64,000 bases of DNA from Tenacibaculum pacificus (GCF_027941775.1 NZ_CP115917.1:1038501-1102500); one strand, 5' to 3'; shown: positions 47,687 to 57,455, counted from the stretch's first letter. Numbers and translations are program-made. Notes: generated by a model from the letters alone, not told the origin.

Positions 47687-48670
47687 CTAAGCGTTAAATA
47701 TTATTTTATCTTCAATAAAACAGATAATACTTTCTTCGAGCCATCTATTTTCAATAAGATTGAAAGATGTTATGAAGCCAACATGTCCGCCATATTTTGG
47801 CGTTAGTAAATAAAAATTATCCATATTTTTGGCTTCTTTATAAGGAAAACATTCTTCGGATAAAAAAGAATCATCAAGTGAGTTTATAAGTAAAGTAGGA
47901 GTTTTAATATTTTTGATATAAGGTTTTGAACTTGCTTTTATCCAATAATCTTGAGGACTTTCAAAATTAAATATAGGAACTGTATATTGTGCTTCTAAAT
48001 GCGGAAATTTAGTTGCTTTTAGTAATAATTCTTTATCTAATTTGAAATCAGGAAACTTAGTCGATTTTGCTAGAATTTTTATTTTTAGCGTTCGTAAAAA
48101 ATCATTTAAATACACTTTGTTTTTTAGTTTAGCTAATTCAGCTTGTGAACTTGTTAAATCGATAGGTACAGAAACAGTAATTGCGCCTTTTATTTTTGAT
48201 GAAATATTTTCATATTCGCCCAAATATTTTAGAGTTAAATTTCCTCCTAAGCTAAAACCAACGATTATAATATTTTCATAATTATAGTTATTTGCAAGAT
48301 GTTCGGCTATAAAATGAACATCATCTGTTTTTCCGCTATGATAGGTTTCTAAAAGTAAATTATCTTCACCGCTACAACTTCTTAAATTCACGCAAACAGT
48401 ATCGTAACTAGCATTATTTAAGCTGTTAGCGGTTGTAATCATATAATTAGATTTTGAACTTCCTTCTAAACCATGAATTAAAAGTACTAATGTTTTAGTG
48501 CTATTTTTTGTTTTTGAAAAATCTAAATCGATAAAATCAGCATCCCAAGTTGTAATTCTTTTACGTTCATATTTAATAGTATCTTTCATAAATAAAGGGC
48601 GATACATTGTATTAAAATGTGCACTTTTAAAAGGAAGTGTAGGATTGAAATCTGAAGTAAGAATCGGCAA
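47687..48670 (-). CDS. YheT-family alpha/beta hydrolase
   Basis: 327 aa. FVFL-type cap is absent; nucleophile elbow IIVGFSLGGNLTLKYLGE, LVLLIHGLEGSS oxyanion region, acid in LINSLDDSFLS and His in YGGHVGF. This is the YheT/ABHD1-3 group, which includes lipid and ester hydrolases. The reading from ATG 48799 adds 43 residues of no family similarity and overlaps pssA; TTG 48670 gives M-P-I-L-T-S-D-F-N-P, the usual N-terminus, so I start there. TATTTTTG at 48768-48775 on the minus strand supports this. Confidence 0.82.
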   Translation of the reverse strand: MPILTSDFNPTLPFKSAHFNTMYRPLFMKDTIKYERKRITTWDADFIDLDFSKTKNSTKTLVLLIHGLEGSSKSNYMITTANSLNNASYDTVCVNLRSCSGEDNLLLETYHSGKTDDVHFIAEHLANNYNYENIIIVGFSLGGNLTLKYLGEYENISSKIKGAITVSVPIDLTSSQAELAKLKNKVYLNDFLRTLKIKILAKSTKFPDFKLDKELLLKATKFPHLEAQYTVPIFNFESPQDYWIKASSKPYIKNIKTPTLLINSLDDSFLSEECFPYKEAKNMDNFYLLTPKYGGHVGFITSFNLIENRWLEESIICFIEDKIIFNA

Positions 48671-48767
48671 TGTTTTGGGTTTATAGTAATAGTCGGCAAA
48701 TATGATAAAAAACCAGTAAAATATAAGTAAAATGTTAAATTGATATAATGATTTATTATTTTCGCTA

Positions 48768-48775
48768 CAAAAATA
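48768..48775 (-). promoter_or_regulatory. Putative minus-7 element (TATTTTTG) of the YheT-like gene
   Basis: TAnnTTTG match on the minus strand; transcription would begin near 48762, downstream of the longer ORF's ATG and about 90 nt before the TTG start. Confidence 0.35.
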
Positions 48776-48781
48776 TAGATA

Positions 48782-49522
48782 ATGAATATAAAAAGACATA
48801 TCCCAAATTTATTAACTTTAGGGAATTTATTATGTGGTACAATAGCGACCATTTTTGCAATTAAAGGTGATTTTATTGGAGTAGCTGTTTTGGTTGTTTT
48901 AGGAATTATTTTTGATTTTTTTGATGGATTTGTAGCCAGAATGTTAGGTGTTCAAGGAGAATTAGGAAAACAATTAGATAGTTTGGCTGATATGGTAACT
49001 AGTGGAGTAGTACCAGGTATGGTAATGTTACAACTTTTAGTAAATGCTTTAGATGTTGATGCTGCTGGTTATTTTGGTATTGATACTTACGGAGCAACAG
49101 GAAGTAGTTTGCCGTATATTGGTTTATTATTAACTTTAGGAGCTTGTTACAGATTAGCTAATTTTAATATTGATACTCGACAATCAGATTCATTTATTGG
49201 GCTTCCAACACCTGCAATGGCTTTATTTGTGATTTCTTTGCCTTTAATCGCAGAGTTTGGAAAACAACAATTTTTTATTGATTTAATTATGAATCAATAT
49301 TTTTTATTCGCCGTTACTGCAGTTTTAACTTTTTTAATGAATGCTGAAATTCCGTTGTTTGCTTTAAAATTTAAAAGCTTCGGATTTAAAGAAAATGCTT
49401 TAAAATATATTTTCTTATTACTTTGTGTTTTGTTATTAATTGTATTAAAATTTGTAGCAATTCCTTTAATAATATTGATATATGTTGTTTTTTCAATAGT
49501 TAATAATTTGAAGAAAGCGTAA
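48782..49522 (+). CDS. pssA: CDP-diacylglycerol-serine O-phosphatidyltransferase
   Basis: 246 aa integral membrane enzyme making phosphatidylserine, precursor of phosphatidylethanolamine. The CDP-alcohol phosphotransferase motif is present as DFFDGFVARMLGVQGELGKQ, followed by LDSLADMVTSG. About seven transmembrane helices. Length normal. Monocistronic with terminator. Confidence 0.93.
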   Translation: MNIKRHIPNLLTLGNLLCGTIATIFAIKGDFIGVAVLVVLGIIFDFFDGFVARMLGVQGELGKQLDSLADMVTSGVVPGMVMLQLLVNALDVDAAGYFGIDTYGATGSSLPYIGLLLTLGACYRLANFNIDTRQSDSFIGLPTPAMALFVISLPLIAEFGKQQFFIDLIMNQYFLFAVTAVLTFLMNAEIPLFALKFKSFGFKENALKYIFLLLCVLLLIVLKFVAIPLIILIYVVFSIVNNLKKA

Positions 49523-49544
49523 AATAATATTGTTTTAAAACAAG

Positions 49545-49570
49545 AAAAAGGAGCTTTTTAGCTCCTTTTT
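49545..49570. terminator. Bidirectional terminator
   Basis: 10-bp stem AAAAAGGAGC / GCTCCTTTTT with 6-nt loop between convergent pssA and lptB. Confidence 0.8.
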
Positions 49571-49598
49571 TGTATTCTGATATTTAAGTTTATTTTTT

Positions 49599-50333
49599 TT
49601 AAAATTTCTTTTTTTGTAGTATAAAATCTTTTCCTAAATAAACTCTACGTACGGTTTCATCATCGGCTAATTCTTCAGGAGTTCCTTCTTTTAAAATACC
49701 TCCGTTATACATTAGGTAAGTTCTATCAGTAATTGCAAGTGTTGCTTGAACATCATGATCGGTAATTAAAATACCAATATTTTTATCTTTTAGTTTAGCA
49801 ACAATTCCTTGAATATCTTCTACGGCAATAGGGTCTACACCTGCAAAAGGTTCATCTAGTAAAATAAATTTAGGGTCAGAGGCAAGGCAACGCGCTATTT
49901 CTGTTCTTCGACGTTCACCTCCTGAAAGTAAATCACCACGATTTTTACGAACATGATCTAAACTAAATTCATCAATTAATTCTTCTAAACGTTTTTTTCT
50001 TTCAGATTTAGATCTGTTAGTAAATTCTAAAACTGACATAATATTATCTTCAACAGATAATTTTCTAAAAATAGAAGCTTCCTGTGCTAAATATCCAATT
50101 CCTTTTTGAGCACGTTTATACATGGCATCTTTGGTTATTTCTTCATCATCTAAAAAAATACTACCAAAATTTGGTTTTACCATACCAACAATCATATAAA
50201 AAGAGGTTGTTTTTCCTGCTCCGTTAGGTCCTAGTAATCCAATGATTTCTCCTTGTTCTACTTCTAACGAAATTCCTTTTACAACTTTCCTGCTACCGTA
50301 AAGTTTTTGTATATTATCTGCTCTTAATTTCAT
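49599..50333 (-). CDS. lptB: LPS export ABC ATPase LptB
   Basis: 244 aa. Walker A GLLGPNGAGKTTSFYMIVG, Q-loop, signature LLSGGERRRTEIARCLA, Walker B FILLDEPFAGVDPIAV and switch H TDHDVQATL, all as in LptB. Drives LPS extraction by LptFG. Downstream of tatC and kdsD on the same strand, with a 65-bp gap from the carboxymuconolactone-like gene. Confidence 0.94.
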   Translation of the reverse strand: MKLRADNIQKLYGSRKVVKGISLEVEQGEIIGLLGPNGAGKTTSFYMIVGMVKPNFGSIFLDDEEITKDAMYKRAQKGIGYLAQEASIFRKLSVEDNIMSVLEFTNRSKSERKKRLEELIDEFSLDHVRKNRGDLLSGGERRRTEIARCLASDPKFILLDEPFAGVDPIAVEDIQGIVAKLKDKNIGILITDHDVQATLAITDRTYLMYNGGILKEGTPEELADDETVRRVYLGKDFILQKKKF

Positions 50334-50398
50334 TGATACTTAGTTACTTCTTTTTAATATTATAGTCTATTAAAACTATGAATTTATAAGATTGTCTA

Positions 50399-50746
50399 TT
50401 AATTATTTTCTTCTAATTCATCCCAAAACTCAACAGCACGACGCAAATGTGGAATTAATATAGTCCCACCAACTAAAGTAGCGATACCCATTGTTTCCAT
50501 CATTTCTTCTTTGGTTACGCCATTTTTATGCGCTGTTTCTAAATGATAAGCGATACAATCATCGCAACGTAAAACAGCAGAAGCGACTAAACCCAATAAT
50601 TCTTTTGTTTTTTCAGGTAAATGACCTTCTTTAAAAGCGTTGGTATCTAAATTAAAAATTCGTTTTATTATTTTATTATCGCCCGCTAAAATTTTATCAT
50701 TCATTTTAGCTCGGTAGTCGTTAAACTCTTGGACTTTTTGAGACAT
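50399..50746 (-). CDS. Carboxymuconolactone decarboxylase/AhpD-like protein
   Basis: 115 aa. LGLVASAVLRCDDCIAYHLE contains the CxxCxxxH site of AhpD-like disulfide reductases, so a peroxidase or thiol-reductase role is more likely than decarboxylation. Start overlaps the tatC 3' end by 26 bp, suggesting coupled translation. Confidence 0.85.
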   Translation of the reverse strand: MSQKVQEFNDYRAKMNDKILAGDNKIIKRIFNLDTNAFKEGHLPEKTKELLGLVASAVLRCDDCIAYHLETAHKNGVTKEEMMETMGIATLVGGTILIPHLRRAVEFWDELEENN

Positions 50747-51542
50747 TCTTTTGTTGTTTTTTTAATATAAATTGCGATACATAGATACTTACTTCATAAA
50801 GCATCATAATCGGTACTGAAACTATTATTTGACTAGCAATGTCTGGAGGTGTTATAATTGCTGATAAAACCAAAACAACTACTAGTGCGTGTTTACGATA
50901 TTTTCGTAAAAATTGAGGTGTAATTAATCCTATTTTGGTTAGGAAAAATATAATAATAGGTAATTCAAAAAGTAGCGCAACACCTAGTAATGTGTTTGTA
51001 ATTAATCCGATATACGCCTCTAGTTTAAAATTATTTTGAATTGAGTCAGAAATTTCATAATTATAAAAGAAATAAACAGACATAGGTAAAATAACATAAT
51101 AACTAAAAAGTATTCCTAAAAAGAATAATAAAGAAGCTATAAAAATAAATCCTCTTGATTTTTTTCTTTCAGAACTATGTAATCCAGGAGCTACAAAACG
51201 CCAAATTTCCCATAATATATAAGGAAAAGAAACTAGAAACCCCAAAATTAAAGAAGACCAAATACTCGTCATTAATTGTTGAGTAGGATCTAATGCTTGT
51301 AATGTTTGTTCTAGGGTAACATTACAAAAACTACTATCAATTCCTATTGAGGTAAATACTTTACAGAAAAATTGATAGGTTGCAAAATCAGGCTTTAAAT
51401 GCGCTAATAAAATTTCATCAAATACAAAATTAACATTTGCAAAAATAATAATTCCAACAATAAAAATTGCTGAAAAACTTCGAACCAAATGCCATCTCAA
51501 TTCTTCAAGATGGTCTAAAAAAGACATTTCTTTTACAGCCAT
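50721..51542 (-). CDS. tatC: Twin-arginine translocase subunit TatC
   Basis: 273 aa, six transmembrane helices. MSFLDHLEELRWHLVRS is the conserved N-terminal signature; FVAPGLHSSERK, YYVILPMSVYFF and ITPPDIASQII are also diagnostic. Core of the Tat pathway for folded proteins; TatA is not in the window. 1 bp after the kdsD stop. Confidence 0.95.
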   Translation of the reverse strand: MAVKEMSFLDHLEELRWHLVRSFSAIFIVGIIIFANVNFVFDEILLAHLKPDFATYQFFCKVFTSIGIDSSFCNVTLEQTLQALDPTQQLMTSIWSSLILGFLVSFPYILWEIWRFVAPGLHSSERKKSRGFIFIASLLFFLGILFSYYVILPMSVYFFYNYEISDSIQNNFKLEAYIGLITNTLLGVALLFELPIIIFFLTKIGLITPQFLRKYRKHALVVVLVLSAIITPPDIASQIIVSVPIMMLYEVSIYVSQFILKKQQKNVSKSPRV

Positions 51543-51543
51543 C

Positions 51544-52515
51544 TTAAAATATACCTTCTTTAATTAAATCATGTAAATGAACAACACCAACATAGTCGTT
51601 ATTGTCATCTGTTACTAAAATTTGTGTGATGCTATTGTTTTCTAAAGCCTCTAAAGCTTCAACTGCCATAGCATTTACATTTATTGTTTTAGGATTTTTA
51701 CTCATAATATCGTTGGCAGTTAGTACATCAATTTTAGTTGTTTTACTAAGCATTCGACGGATATCACCATCAGTAATAATTCCAGATATTTTATTTTTAT
51801 CTTCAATAACAGCTGTTACACCGAGTCTTTTTTCTGATATTTCAACAATTACATTTGCTACTGTATCAGTGTTTGATACTTTAGGTAATTGATTATTTTT
51901 GATTAAATCAGAAACACGTAAATATAAACGTTTTCCTAAAGCTCCACCTGGATGATATTTAGCAAAATCGCTACTTGTAAAACCACGTAAATCTAATAAG
52001 CAAACAGCTAAAGCATCGCCTAAAACTAATTGAGCAGTGGTACTTGTAGTTGGTGCTAAATTATTAGGACAGGCTTCTTTTTGAACATAAGAGTTTAATA
52101 AGAAATCTGCATTTGTAGCTAAAAAAGATTCAGGGTTTCCTGTAATCGCAATAATTTTATTATTTGCGCTTTTTATCAAAGGAACTAAAACCTTAATTTC
52201 AGGCGTATTTCCACTTTTTGATAGACAAATAACAACATCGTCTTTTTGTACACTACCTAAATCGCCATGAATGGCATCAGCAGCATGCATAAAAGCGGCA
52301 GGAGTACCTGTAGAGTTAAAGGTAGCAACCATTTTGTTGGCAATGTTAGCGCTTTTACCGATTCCGGTAACAATAACACGACCTTTTGAATTGAATATAA
52401 AATTTACGGCATCAACAAACGAACTATCTAATAATTTTGCTAAATTAGCAATAGCATTACTTTCTAAAAGTATGGTTTCTTTTGCTGTTGAGAGAATTGC
52501 ATTTGCGTCTTTCAA
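51544..52515 (-). CDS. kdsD: Arabinose-5-phosphate isomerase
   Basis: 323 aa of the KpsF/GutQ family. SIS domain (GRVIVTGIGKSANIANKMVA, FMHAADAIHGDLG, CLSKSGNTPEI, KYHPGGALGKRLYLRV) followed by two CBS domains (VNAMAVEALEALENNSITQI and GIITDGDIRRML). Makes the first precursor of Kdo for LPS inner core. Head of the likely kdsD-tatC-AhpD-like-lptB unit; divergent from recQ. Confidence 0.93.
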   Translation of the reverse strand: MKDANAILSTAKETILLESNAIANLAKLLDSSFVDAVNFIFNSKGRVIVTGIGKSANIANKMVATFNSTGTPAAFMHAADAIHGDLGSVQKDDVVICLSKSGNTPEIKVLVPLIKSANNKIIAITGNPESFLATNADFLLNSYVQKEACPNNLAPTTSTTAQLVLGDALAVCLLDLRGFTSSDFAKYHPGGALGKRLYLRVSDLIKNNQLPKVSNTDTVANVIVEISEKRLGVTAVIEDKNKISGIITDGDIRRMLSKTTKIDVLTANDIMSKNPKTINVNAMAVEALEALENNSITQILVTDDNNDYVGVVHLHDLIKEGIF

Positions 52516-52659
52516 GTTAAAAAAGTTTTAAGTAATTTTTAAAATGTAAAAATAGGGATATTTAAGAAGAAAACTTTTTAATAAAAATAAAATTTACAAT
52601 AGTTTGTATAATTTTTTTTTGTAAATTGGTTTATGTTTTTAATTTTTTGATATTAGAAG

Positions 52660-54858
52660 ATGAATATAGAGGAGACGGAGTTATACGGATCATTAAAGAA
52701 AATATTTGGTTTTAACCAATTTAAAGGTTTACAAGAGGTCGTTGTAAAAAGTATTTTAAACAACGAAAATACATTTGTAATAATGCCAACTGGTGGAGGT
52801 AAATCTCTTTGTTATCAGTTACCTGCATTAATGAAAGAAGGTACAGCTATTGTTGTATCGCCATTAATAGCTTTGATGAAAAATCAAGTAGATGCTATTA
52901 GAGGTATTTCTGAGCAACATGGTATTGCACATGTATTAAATTCTTCTTTAAATAAAGCTGAAATTGCTCAAGTAAAATCAGATATTGAAGCAGGAATTAC
53001 TAAGTTATTATATGTAGCTCCTGAATCATTAGTAAAAGAAGAATATGCCGAGTTTTTAAGAGGGCAAAATATTTCTTTTGTAGCTATTGATGAAGCGCAT
53101 TGTATTTCTGAGTGGGGACATGATTTTAGACCTGAGTACAGAAATTTACGTAACATTATTAAGCAAATTGATAATGTACCTATTATTGGTTTAACAGCAA
53201 CAGCAACAGAAAAAGTACAGGAAGATATTCTGAAAACTTTAGGAATGAGTGATGCTAATGTTTTTAAAGCATCATTTAATAGACCTAACTTGTTTTATGA
53301 AGTATGCCCTAAAACAAAAGATATAGAAAAAGATATCATTCGTTTTATAAAACAACGAATGGGAAAAACAGGTATTATATACTGTTTGAGCCGTAAAAAA
53401 GTAGAAGAAATTGCTCAAGTTTTACAAGTAAATGGTATTAATGCACTTCCGTATCATGCAGGGTTAGATGCTAAAAAACGAGCAAAACATCAAGATATGT
53501 TTTTGATGGAAGATTGTGATGTTATTGTTGCAACAATTGCTTTTGGTATGGGAATCGATAAACCAGATGTTCGTTATGTAATTCATCATGATATTCCTAA
53601 AAGTTTAGAAAGTTATTATCAAGAAACTGGTAGAGCTGGTCGTGATGGAGGAGAAGGTTATTGTTTAACTTTTTACTCATATAAAGATATCGAAAAACTT
53701 GAAAAGTTCATGGCTAATAAACCTGTTGCAGAACAGGAAGTAGGACATGCGCTTTTACAAGAAGTAGTAGGTTATGCAGAAACATCAATGAATAGACGTA
53801 AATATATTCTTCATTATTTTGGAGAAGAATTTGACGCTATAAATGGTGAAGGAGCTGAGTTGGATGACAACATGAAAAATCCTAAAAAGAAAAATGAAGC
53901 TCAAGAACAGGTGAAAATATTATTGTCGGTTATTAGAGATACCAACGAAATGTATAAGCCTAAAGAGATTGTTAATACTATTATTGGTGCAGAAAATGCA
54001 TTATTAAAATCTCATAAAACAACAACACAACCTTTTTTCGGGATAGGAAAAGATAAAATAAATCATTATTGGATGGCGTTAATTCGTCAAATACTGGTTG
54101 TCGATCTTATCAAAAAAGAAATTGAACAATATGGTGTTTTAAAATTAACAGAAAAAGGAAAGCAGTTTCTAGAAAATCCGACATCATTTATGATGACAGA
54201 AAATCATGTATATGCAACAGATGATGCTGGAATAATAATTTCAACAACAAGTCCAGTAGCAGGTGCAGTAGATGTTAAATTGGTTAAAATGCTAAAAGAT
54301 TTACGTAAAAGTGTAGGAAAGCGTTTAGGCGTACCTCCTTATGCAGTCTTTCAAGATCCTTCATTAGAAGATATGGCATTGAAATATCCAATGAATTTAG
54401 AAGAGTTATCTAAAGTTCATGGTGTAGGAGAAGGTAAATCTAGAAAATTTGGTAAAGATTTTGTTAAGATTATAACAAGCTATGTTGAAGAAAATAAAAT
54501 TATGCGTCCTGACGATTTAATCGTTAAAAGTACTGGTGTAAATTCAGGATTAAAATTATTTATCATTCAAAATACTGATAGAAAATTACCTTTAGAAGAT
54601 ATTTCAAAATCGAAAGGTTTGGCAATGAACGAGCTGATTAAAGAAATGGAGGCGATTGTTTTTTCGGGAACAAAATTAAATATTGATTATGCTGTTGAAG
54701 ATTTGTTAGATGAAGATCAACAAGAAGAAATACATGATTATTTTATGGAATCTGAATCAGATAAAATTCAAGAAGCTTTAGATGAATTTGATGGTGATTA
54801 TGATGAAGATGAATTGCGATTAATGCGTATCAAATTTACGAGTGAAATAGCAAATTAA
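52660..54858 (+). CDS. recQ: ATP-dependent DNA helicase RecQ
   Basis: 732 aa. Walker A MPTGGGKSLCYQ (Lys48), DEAH box AIDEAHCISEWGHDFRPEYR (Asp144), motif VI YYQETGRAGRDGG, RQC region and HRDC domain (AVFQDPSLEDMALKYP). The RQC zinc cysteines are not obvious (the stretch after LHYFGEEFD lacks the usual CxxC), as in long Bacteroidota RecQ. C-terminal acidic tail. Acts in recombination and replication-fork repair. Confidence 0.95.
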   Translation: MNIEETELYGSLKKIFGFNQFKGLQEVVVKSILNNENTFVIMPTGGGKSLCYQLPALMKEGTAIVVSPLIALMKNQVDAIRGISEQHGIAHVLNSSLNKAEIAQVKSDIEAGITKLLYVAPESLVKEEYAEFLRGQNISFVAIDEAHCISEWGHDFRPEYRNLRNIIKQIDNVPIIGLTATATEKVQEDILKTLGMSDANVFKASFNRPNLFYEVCPKTKDIEKDIIRFIKQRMGKTGIIYCLSRKKVEEIAQVLQVNGINALPYHAGLDAKKRAKHQDMFLMEDCDVIVATIAFGMGIDKPDVRYVIHHDIPKSLESYYQETGRAGRDGGEGYCLTFYSYKDIEKLEKFMANKPVAEQEVGHALLQEVVGYAETSMNRRKYILHYFGEEFDAINGEGAELDDNMKNPKKKNEAQEQVKILLSVIRDTNEMYKPKEIVNTIIGAENALLKSHKTTTQPFFGIGKDKINHYWMALIRQILVVDLIKKEIEQYGVLKLTEKGKQFLENPTSFMMTENHVYATDDAGIIISTTSPVAGAVDVKLVKMLKDLRKSVGKRLGVPPYAVFQDPSLEDMALKYPMNLEELSKVHGVGEGKSRKFGKDFVKIITSYVEENKIMRPDDLIVKSTGVNSGLKLFIIQNTDRKLPLEDISKSKGLAMNELIKEMEAIVFSGTKLNIDYAVEDLLDEDQQEEIHDYFMESESDKIQEALDEFDGDYDEDELRLMRIKFTSEIAN

Positions 54859-54870
54859 AAAAGAAATCAT

Positions 54871-55281
54871 ATGAAAACAAATAGTTACTTACATTTTAAC
54901 GGAAATTGTAAAGAAGCAATGAGCTTTTATGCAGATATTTTAGGAGGAGATATTACAATGCTAATACAGTTTAATGAAGCTCCTGAGTCTAAAAATTTCC
55001 CTAAAGAAATATCAGATTTAACAATGCATTCTACTTTAGAAATTGGTGATATGGCAATTCAAGCATCTGATTTTTTTAGTACTACAGAAAGTTTTAATGC
55101 AGGTACTAATTTTGCAATTAGTTTAAATTTTGAAGATGAAGATGAGGTGGTAACTATTTTTAATGGATTATCTGAAGGTGGAGCGATAATAAAACCTTTA
55201 GAAGAATCTTTTTGGGGAGGTAAGTCAGGAGTACTACAAGATCAATTTGGTATTCGATGGATGTTATCTTTAGAAGAATAA
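54871..55281 (+). CDS. VOC-family (PhnB-like) protein
   Basis: 136 aa glyoxalase/bleomycin-resistance fold: YLHFNGNCKEAMSFYADILG, HSTLEIGDMAIQASD, WGGKSGVLQDQFGIRWML. PhnB-like members usually have no proven enzyme activity. 12 bp after recQ, so possibly co-transcribed. Confidence 0.85.
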   Translation: MKTNSYLHFNGNCKEAMSFYADILGGDITMLIQFNEAPESKNFPKEISDLTMHSTLEIGDMAIQASDFFSTTESFNAGTNFAISLNFEDEDEVVTIFNGLSEGGAIIKPLEESFWGGKSGVLQDQFGIRWMLSLEE

Positions 55282-55300
55282 AAATATTGATTTATTATTA

Positions 55301-55346
55301 CAAATAAAAAGAACGCAAGATTTAAATCTTGCGTTCTTTTTATTTG
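55301..55346. terminator. Bidirectional terminator, perfect 46-bp palindrome
   Basis: Two 23-nt arms (CAAATAAAAAGAACGCAAGA...) that are exact reverse complements with no spacer, between convergent VOC and DUF4258 genes. A tract left and T tract right serve both strands. Confidence 0.85.
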
Positions 55347-55366
55347 TAAAATATCTTTATAAAAAA

Positions 55367-55738
55367 CTAGTTTATTATAATTTTATCAATAGTAGTTGTC
55401 GATTTACATCTGGTAACATGTAAGTCAATATTCTTTAAACTGTCTTTACCGCTAATAAAATATTCAGGGCAAGGTTTTAAACGCGCTTTACTTTTTCCAA
55501 AATCAACATCGCCATTTTTTAAAATTGTAGCAATTGTAGTACTATCAATATTTGTAGTTGCTAAAACTTGTTTAGCATTCGTTGAAAATAAGCGTTCTCT
55601 AACTCTAATTGTTTTTAAGGTGCGAGCATCCATTCCATAATCAAAAGAAACATCTTTACCTTTCCAAATAAAAAATACGACTAAAGAACCGAAACCTAAT
55701 CCTATTGCGTAATATCCAAAACGTTTTAATAATTGCAT
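55367..55738 (-). CDS. DUF4258 membrane-anchored protein
   Basis: 123 aa from ATG 55738. One N-terminal transmembrane helix (FGYYAIGLGFGSLVVFFIW), then a small extracytoplasmic domain with two cysteines (KPCPEYF and TRCKS) and DYGMDARTLKTIRVRERLFS, matching flavobacterial DUF4258 proteins that sit beside ald. Function unknown. Start supported by the minus-7 element at 55757-55764. Confidence 0.72.
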   Translation of the reverse strand: MQLLKRFGYYAIGLGFGSLVVFFIWKGKDVSFDYGMDARTLKTIRVRERLFSTNAKQVLATTNIDSTTIATILKNGDVDFGKSKARLKPCPEYFISGKDSLKNIDLHVTRCKSTTTIDKIIIN

Positions 55739-55756
55739 AGTAAATTTTTGTGATGG

Positions 55757-55764
55757 CAAAAGTA
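55757..55764 (-). promoter_or_regulatory. Putative minus-7 element (TACTTTTG)
   Basis: TAnnTTTG match, 19 nt before the ATG of the DUF4258 gene; excludes the TTG start at 55759. Confidence 0.4.
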
Positions 55765-55776
55765 CGTAAAATCAGC

Positions 55777-56973
55777 TTATAAAATTAATAAATTAATATC
55801 TCTATAAGGTATGTCAAACCAATCAGCTACCGTTCTGTTTGTTAAAATTCCATGATATAAATACATACCATTTCGTAAACTTTTATCAAAACGAGCAGCA
55901 TTTTCAAATCCGCCTTCTTCAGCAATATTTAATAAATAAGGAGTAAAAATATTACTAATTGAAACTGAAGCAGTACGAGCATATCTTGATGGAATATTTG
56001 GTACACAGTAATGAATAACACCACGTTGTGTAAAAGTAGGTTTGCTGTGTGTTGTAATTTTTGAAGTTTCAAAACATCCACCACGGTCAATACTAACATC
56101 AACAATAACAGCACCATCTTTCATTTGCTCTATCATTTGTTCTGTAACTATTACAGGAGAACGATCTTTTCCTCTAAGTCCACTAATAACAACATCACAC
56201 CTCATTAATGCTTTGAGTAATGTTTTGGGTTGAATAGTAGAGGTATAAATAGGTGATTGTACACTATGTTGTAGTTTTCTTAGCTTTGTAATTGAATTAT
56301 CAAATACTTTAACACGGGCACCTAATCCGATTGCTGCTCTAGCAGCAAACTCTCCAACGCTACCTGCGCCTAAAATAACAACATCGGTAGGAGGCACGCC
56401 GCTAATATTACCAAATAAAAGTCCATTACCACCATTTGACGTAGTCATTAATTCAGCGGCAATATGTATTGAAGCAATTCCTGCAATTTCACTTAACGAT
56501 TTTACAATAGGAAAAATACCGTGTTCATCTTCTATATAATCAAAAGCAACTGCGGTAATTCGTTTTTTAGCTAAGGCTTTAAAATATTTTTTATCGCGTG
56601 TTTTCAGTTGTAATGCTGATATTAAAATTGCTTGCTGATTTAACATGTTAATTTCATCTAAAGATGGCGGTGCTACTTTTAACACAATAGTACAAGCAAA
56701 AGCTTCTTTAATATTGTATGCTATTTTTGCACCTGCTTCAGAATATTCACTATCACTATAATTAGCACCTTCTCCTGCACCTGTTTCAACAACAACCCGA
56801 TGACCATGAGCTACTAAAGCAGAAACAGCATCGGGAGATAAACTAATTCGTTTTTCTTCAAAATGAGTTTCTTTAGGTAAACCGATAAATAATTCCCCTT
56901 TTTGCCTTTTTATTTCAAGCATTTCAGGTTGTGGCATTAACTGTTCTTTGGTAAAGGGGGAGATATTACTCAT
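55777..56973 (-). CDS. ald: Alanine dehydrogenase
   Basis: 398 aa AlaDH/PNT family. FIGLPKETHFEEKRISLSP, GHRVVVETGAGEGANYSD, NAD site VVILGAGSVGEFAARAAIGL and HYCVPNIPSRYARTAS. The N-terminus is longer than Bacillus Ald, as in other flavobacteria. Interconverts alanine and pyruvate with NADH. Its start codon overlaps the tsaE stop by one base, so the pair is coupled. Confidence 0.92.
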   Translation of the reverse strand: MSNISPFTKEQLMPQPEMLEIKRQKGELFIGLPKETHFEEKRISLSPDAVSALVAHGHRVVVETGAGEGANYSDSEYSEAGAKIAYNIKEAFACTIVLKVAPPSLDEINMLNQQAILISALQLKTRDKKYFKALAKKRITAVAFDYIEDEHGIFPIVKSLSEIAGIASIHIAAELMTTSNGGNGLLFGNISGVPPTDVVILGAGSVGEFAARAAIGLGARVKVFDNSITKLRKLQHSVQSPIYTSTIQPKTLLKALMRCDVVISGLRGKDRSPVIVTEQMIEQMKDGAVIVDVSIDRGGCFETSKITTHSKPTFTQRGVIHYCVPNIPSRYARTASVSISNIFTPYLLNIAEEGGFENAARFDKSLRNGMYLYHGILTNRTVADWFDIPYRDINLLIL

Positions 56974-57392
56974 TATAGTTTATTAGTTTTTAATTGAATA
57001 TTACGTTGATCATTTTCTAATAGAATAATGTTTATAGCAACAGCATCTAAAGGTAATAAATTTTTAACATTTTCTGACCATTCAATTAAGCACCAATTAT
57101 TACTATAAAAATACTCTTCAATTCCCATATCGTATGCTTCTTCTTCATCTTCGATTCGGTAGAAATCAAAATGATACACAATATCATTATTTTTTGTCTG
57201 ATATTCGTTTACTAACGAAAAAGTAGGAGAGTGTGCAACGTCTTCAATACCTAATTTTTTACAGATTTCTTTTATTAAGGTAGTTTTACCAACGCCCATT
57301 TCTCCATTAAAAAGTAGCACTTTATGTTGTACATTTTTTATAATTTCTTCTGCTATTTGAGGCAATTCGTTTAAAGAATAATTTTTGTTCAT
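56973..57392 (-). CDS. tsaE: tRNA threonylcarbamoyladenosine ATPase TsaE
   Basis: 139 aa. P-loop FNGEMGVGKTTLIKEICKK, VAHSPTFSLVNEY, FDFYRIEDEEEAYDMGIEEY and CLIEWSENVKNLLP are the TsaE signature. Works with TsaB and TsaD in t6A37 synthesis, using threonylcarbamoyl-AMP such as the YrdC-like protein at 28734 would make. Coupled to ald. Confidence 0.95.
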   Translation of the reverse strand: MNKNYSLNELPQIAEEIIKNVQHKVLLFNGEMGVGKTTLIKEICKKLGIEDVAHSPTFSLVNEYQTKNNDIVYHFDFYRIEDEEEAYDMGIEEYFYSNNWCLIEWSENVKNLLPLDAVAINIILLENDQRNIQLKTNKL

Positions 57393-57455
57393 ATTGCAAA
57401 AATAAAAAACTGTTAAATAGTATTGTTATTAAGTTTTAAAATTTGTAGAAAAATA

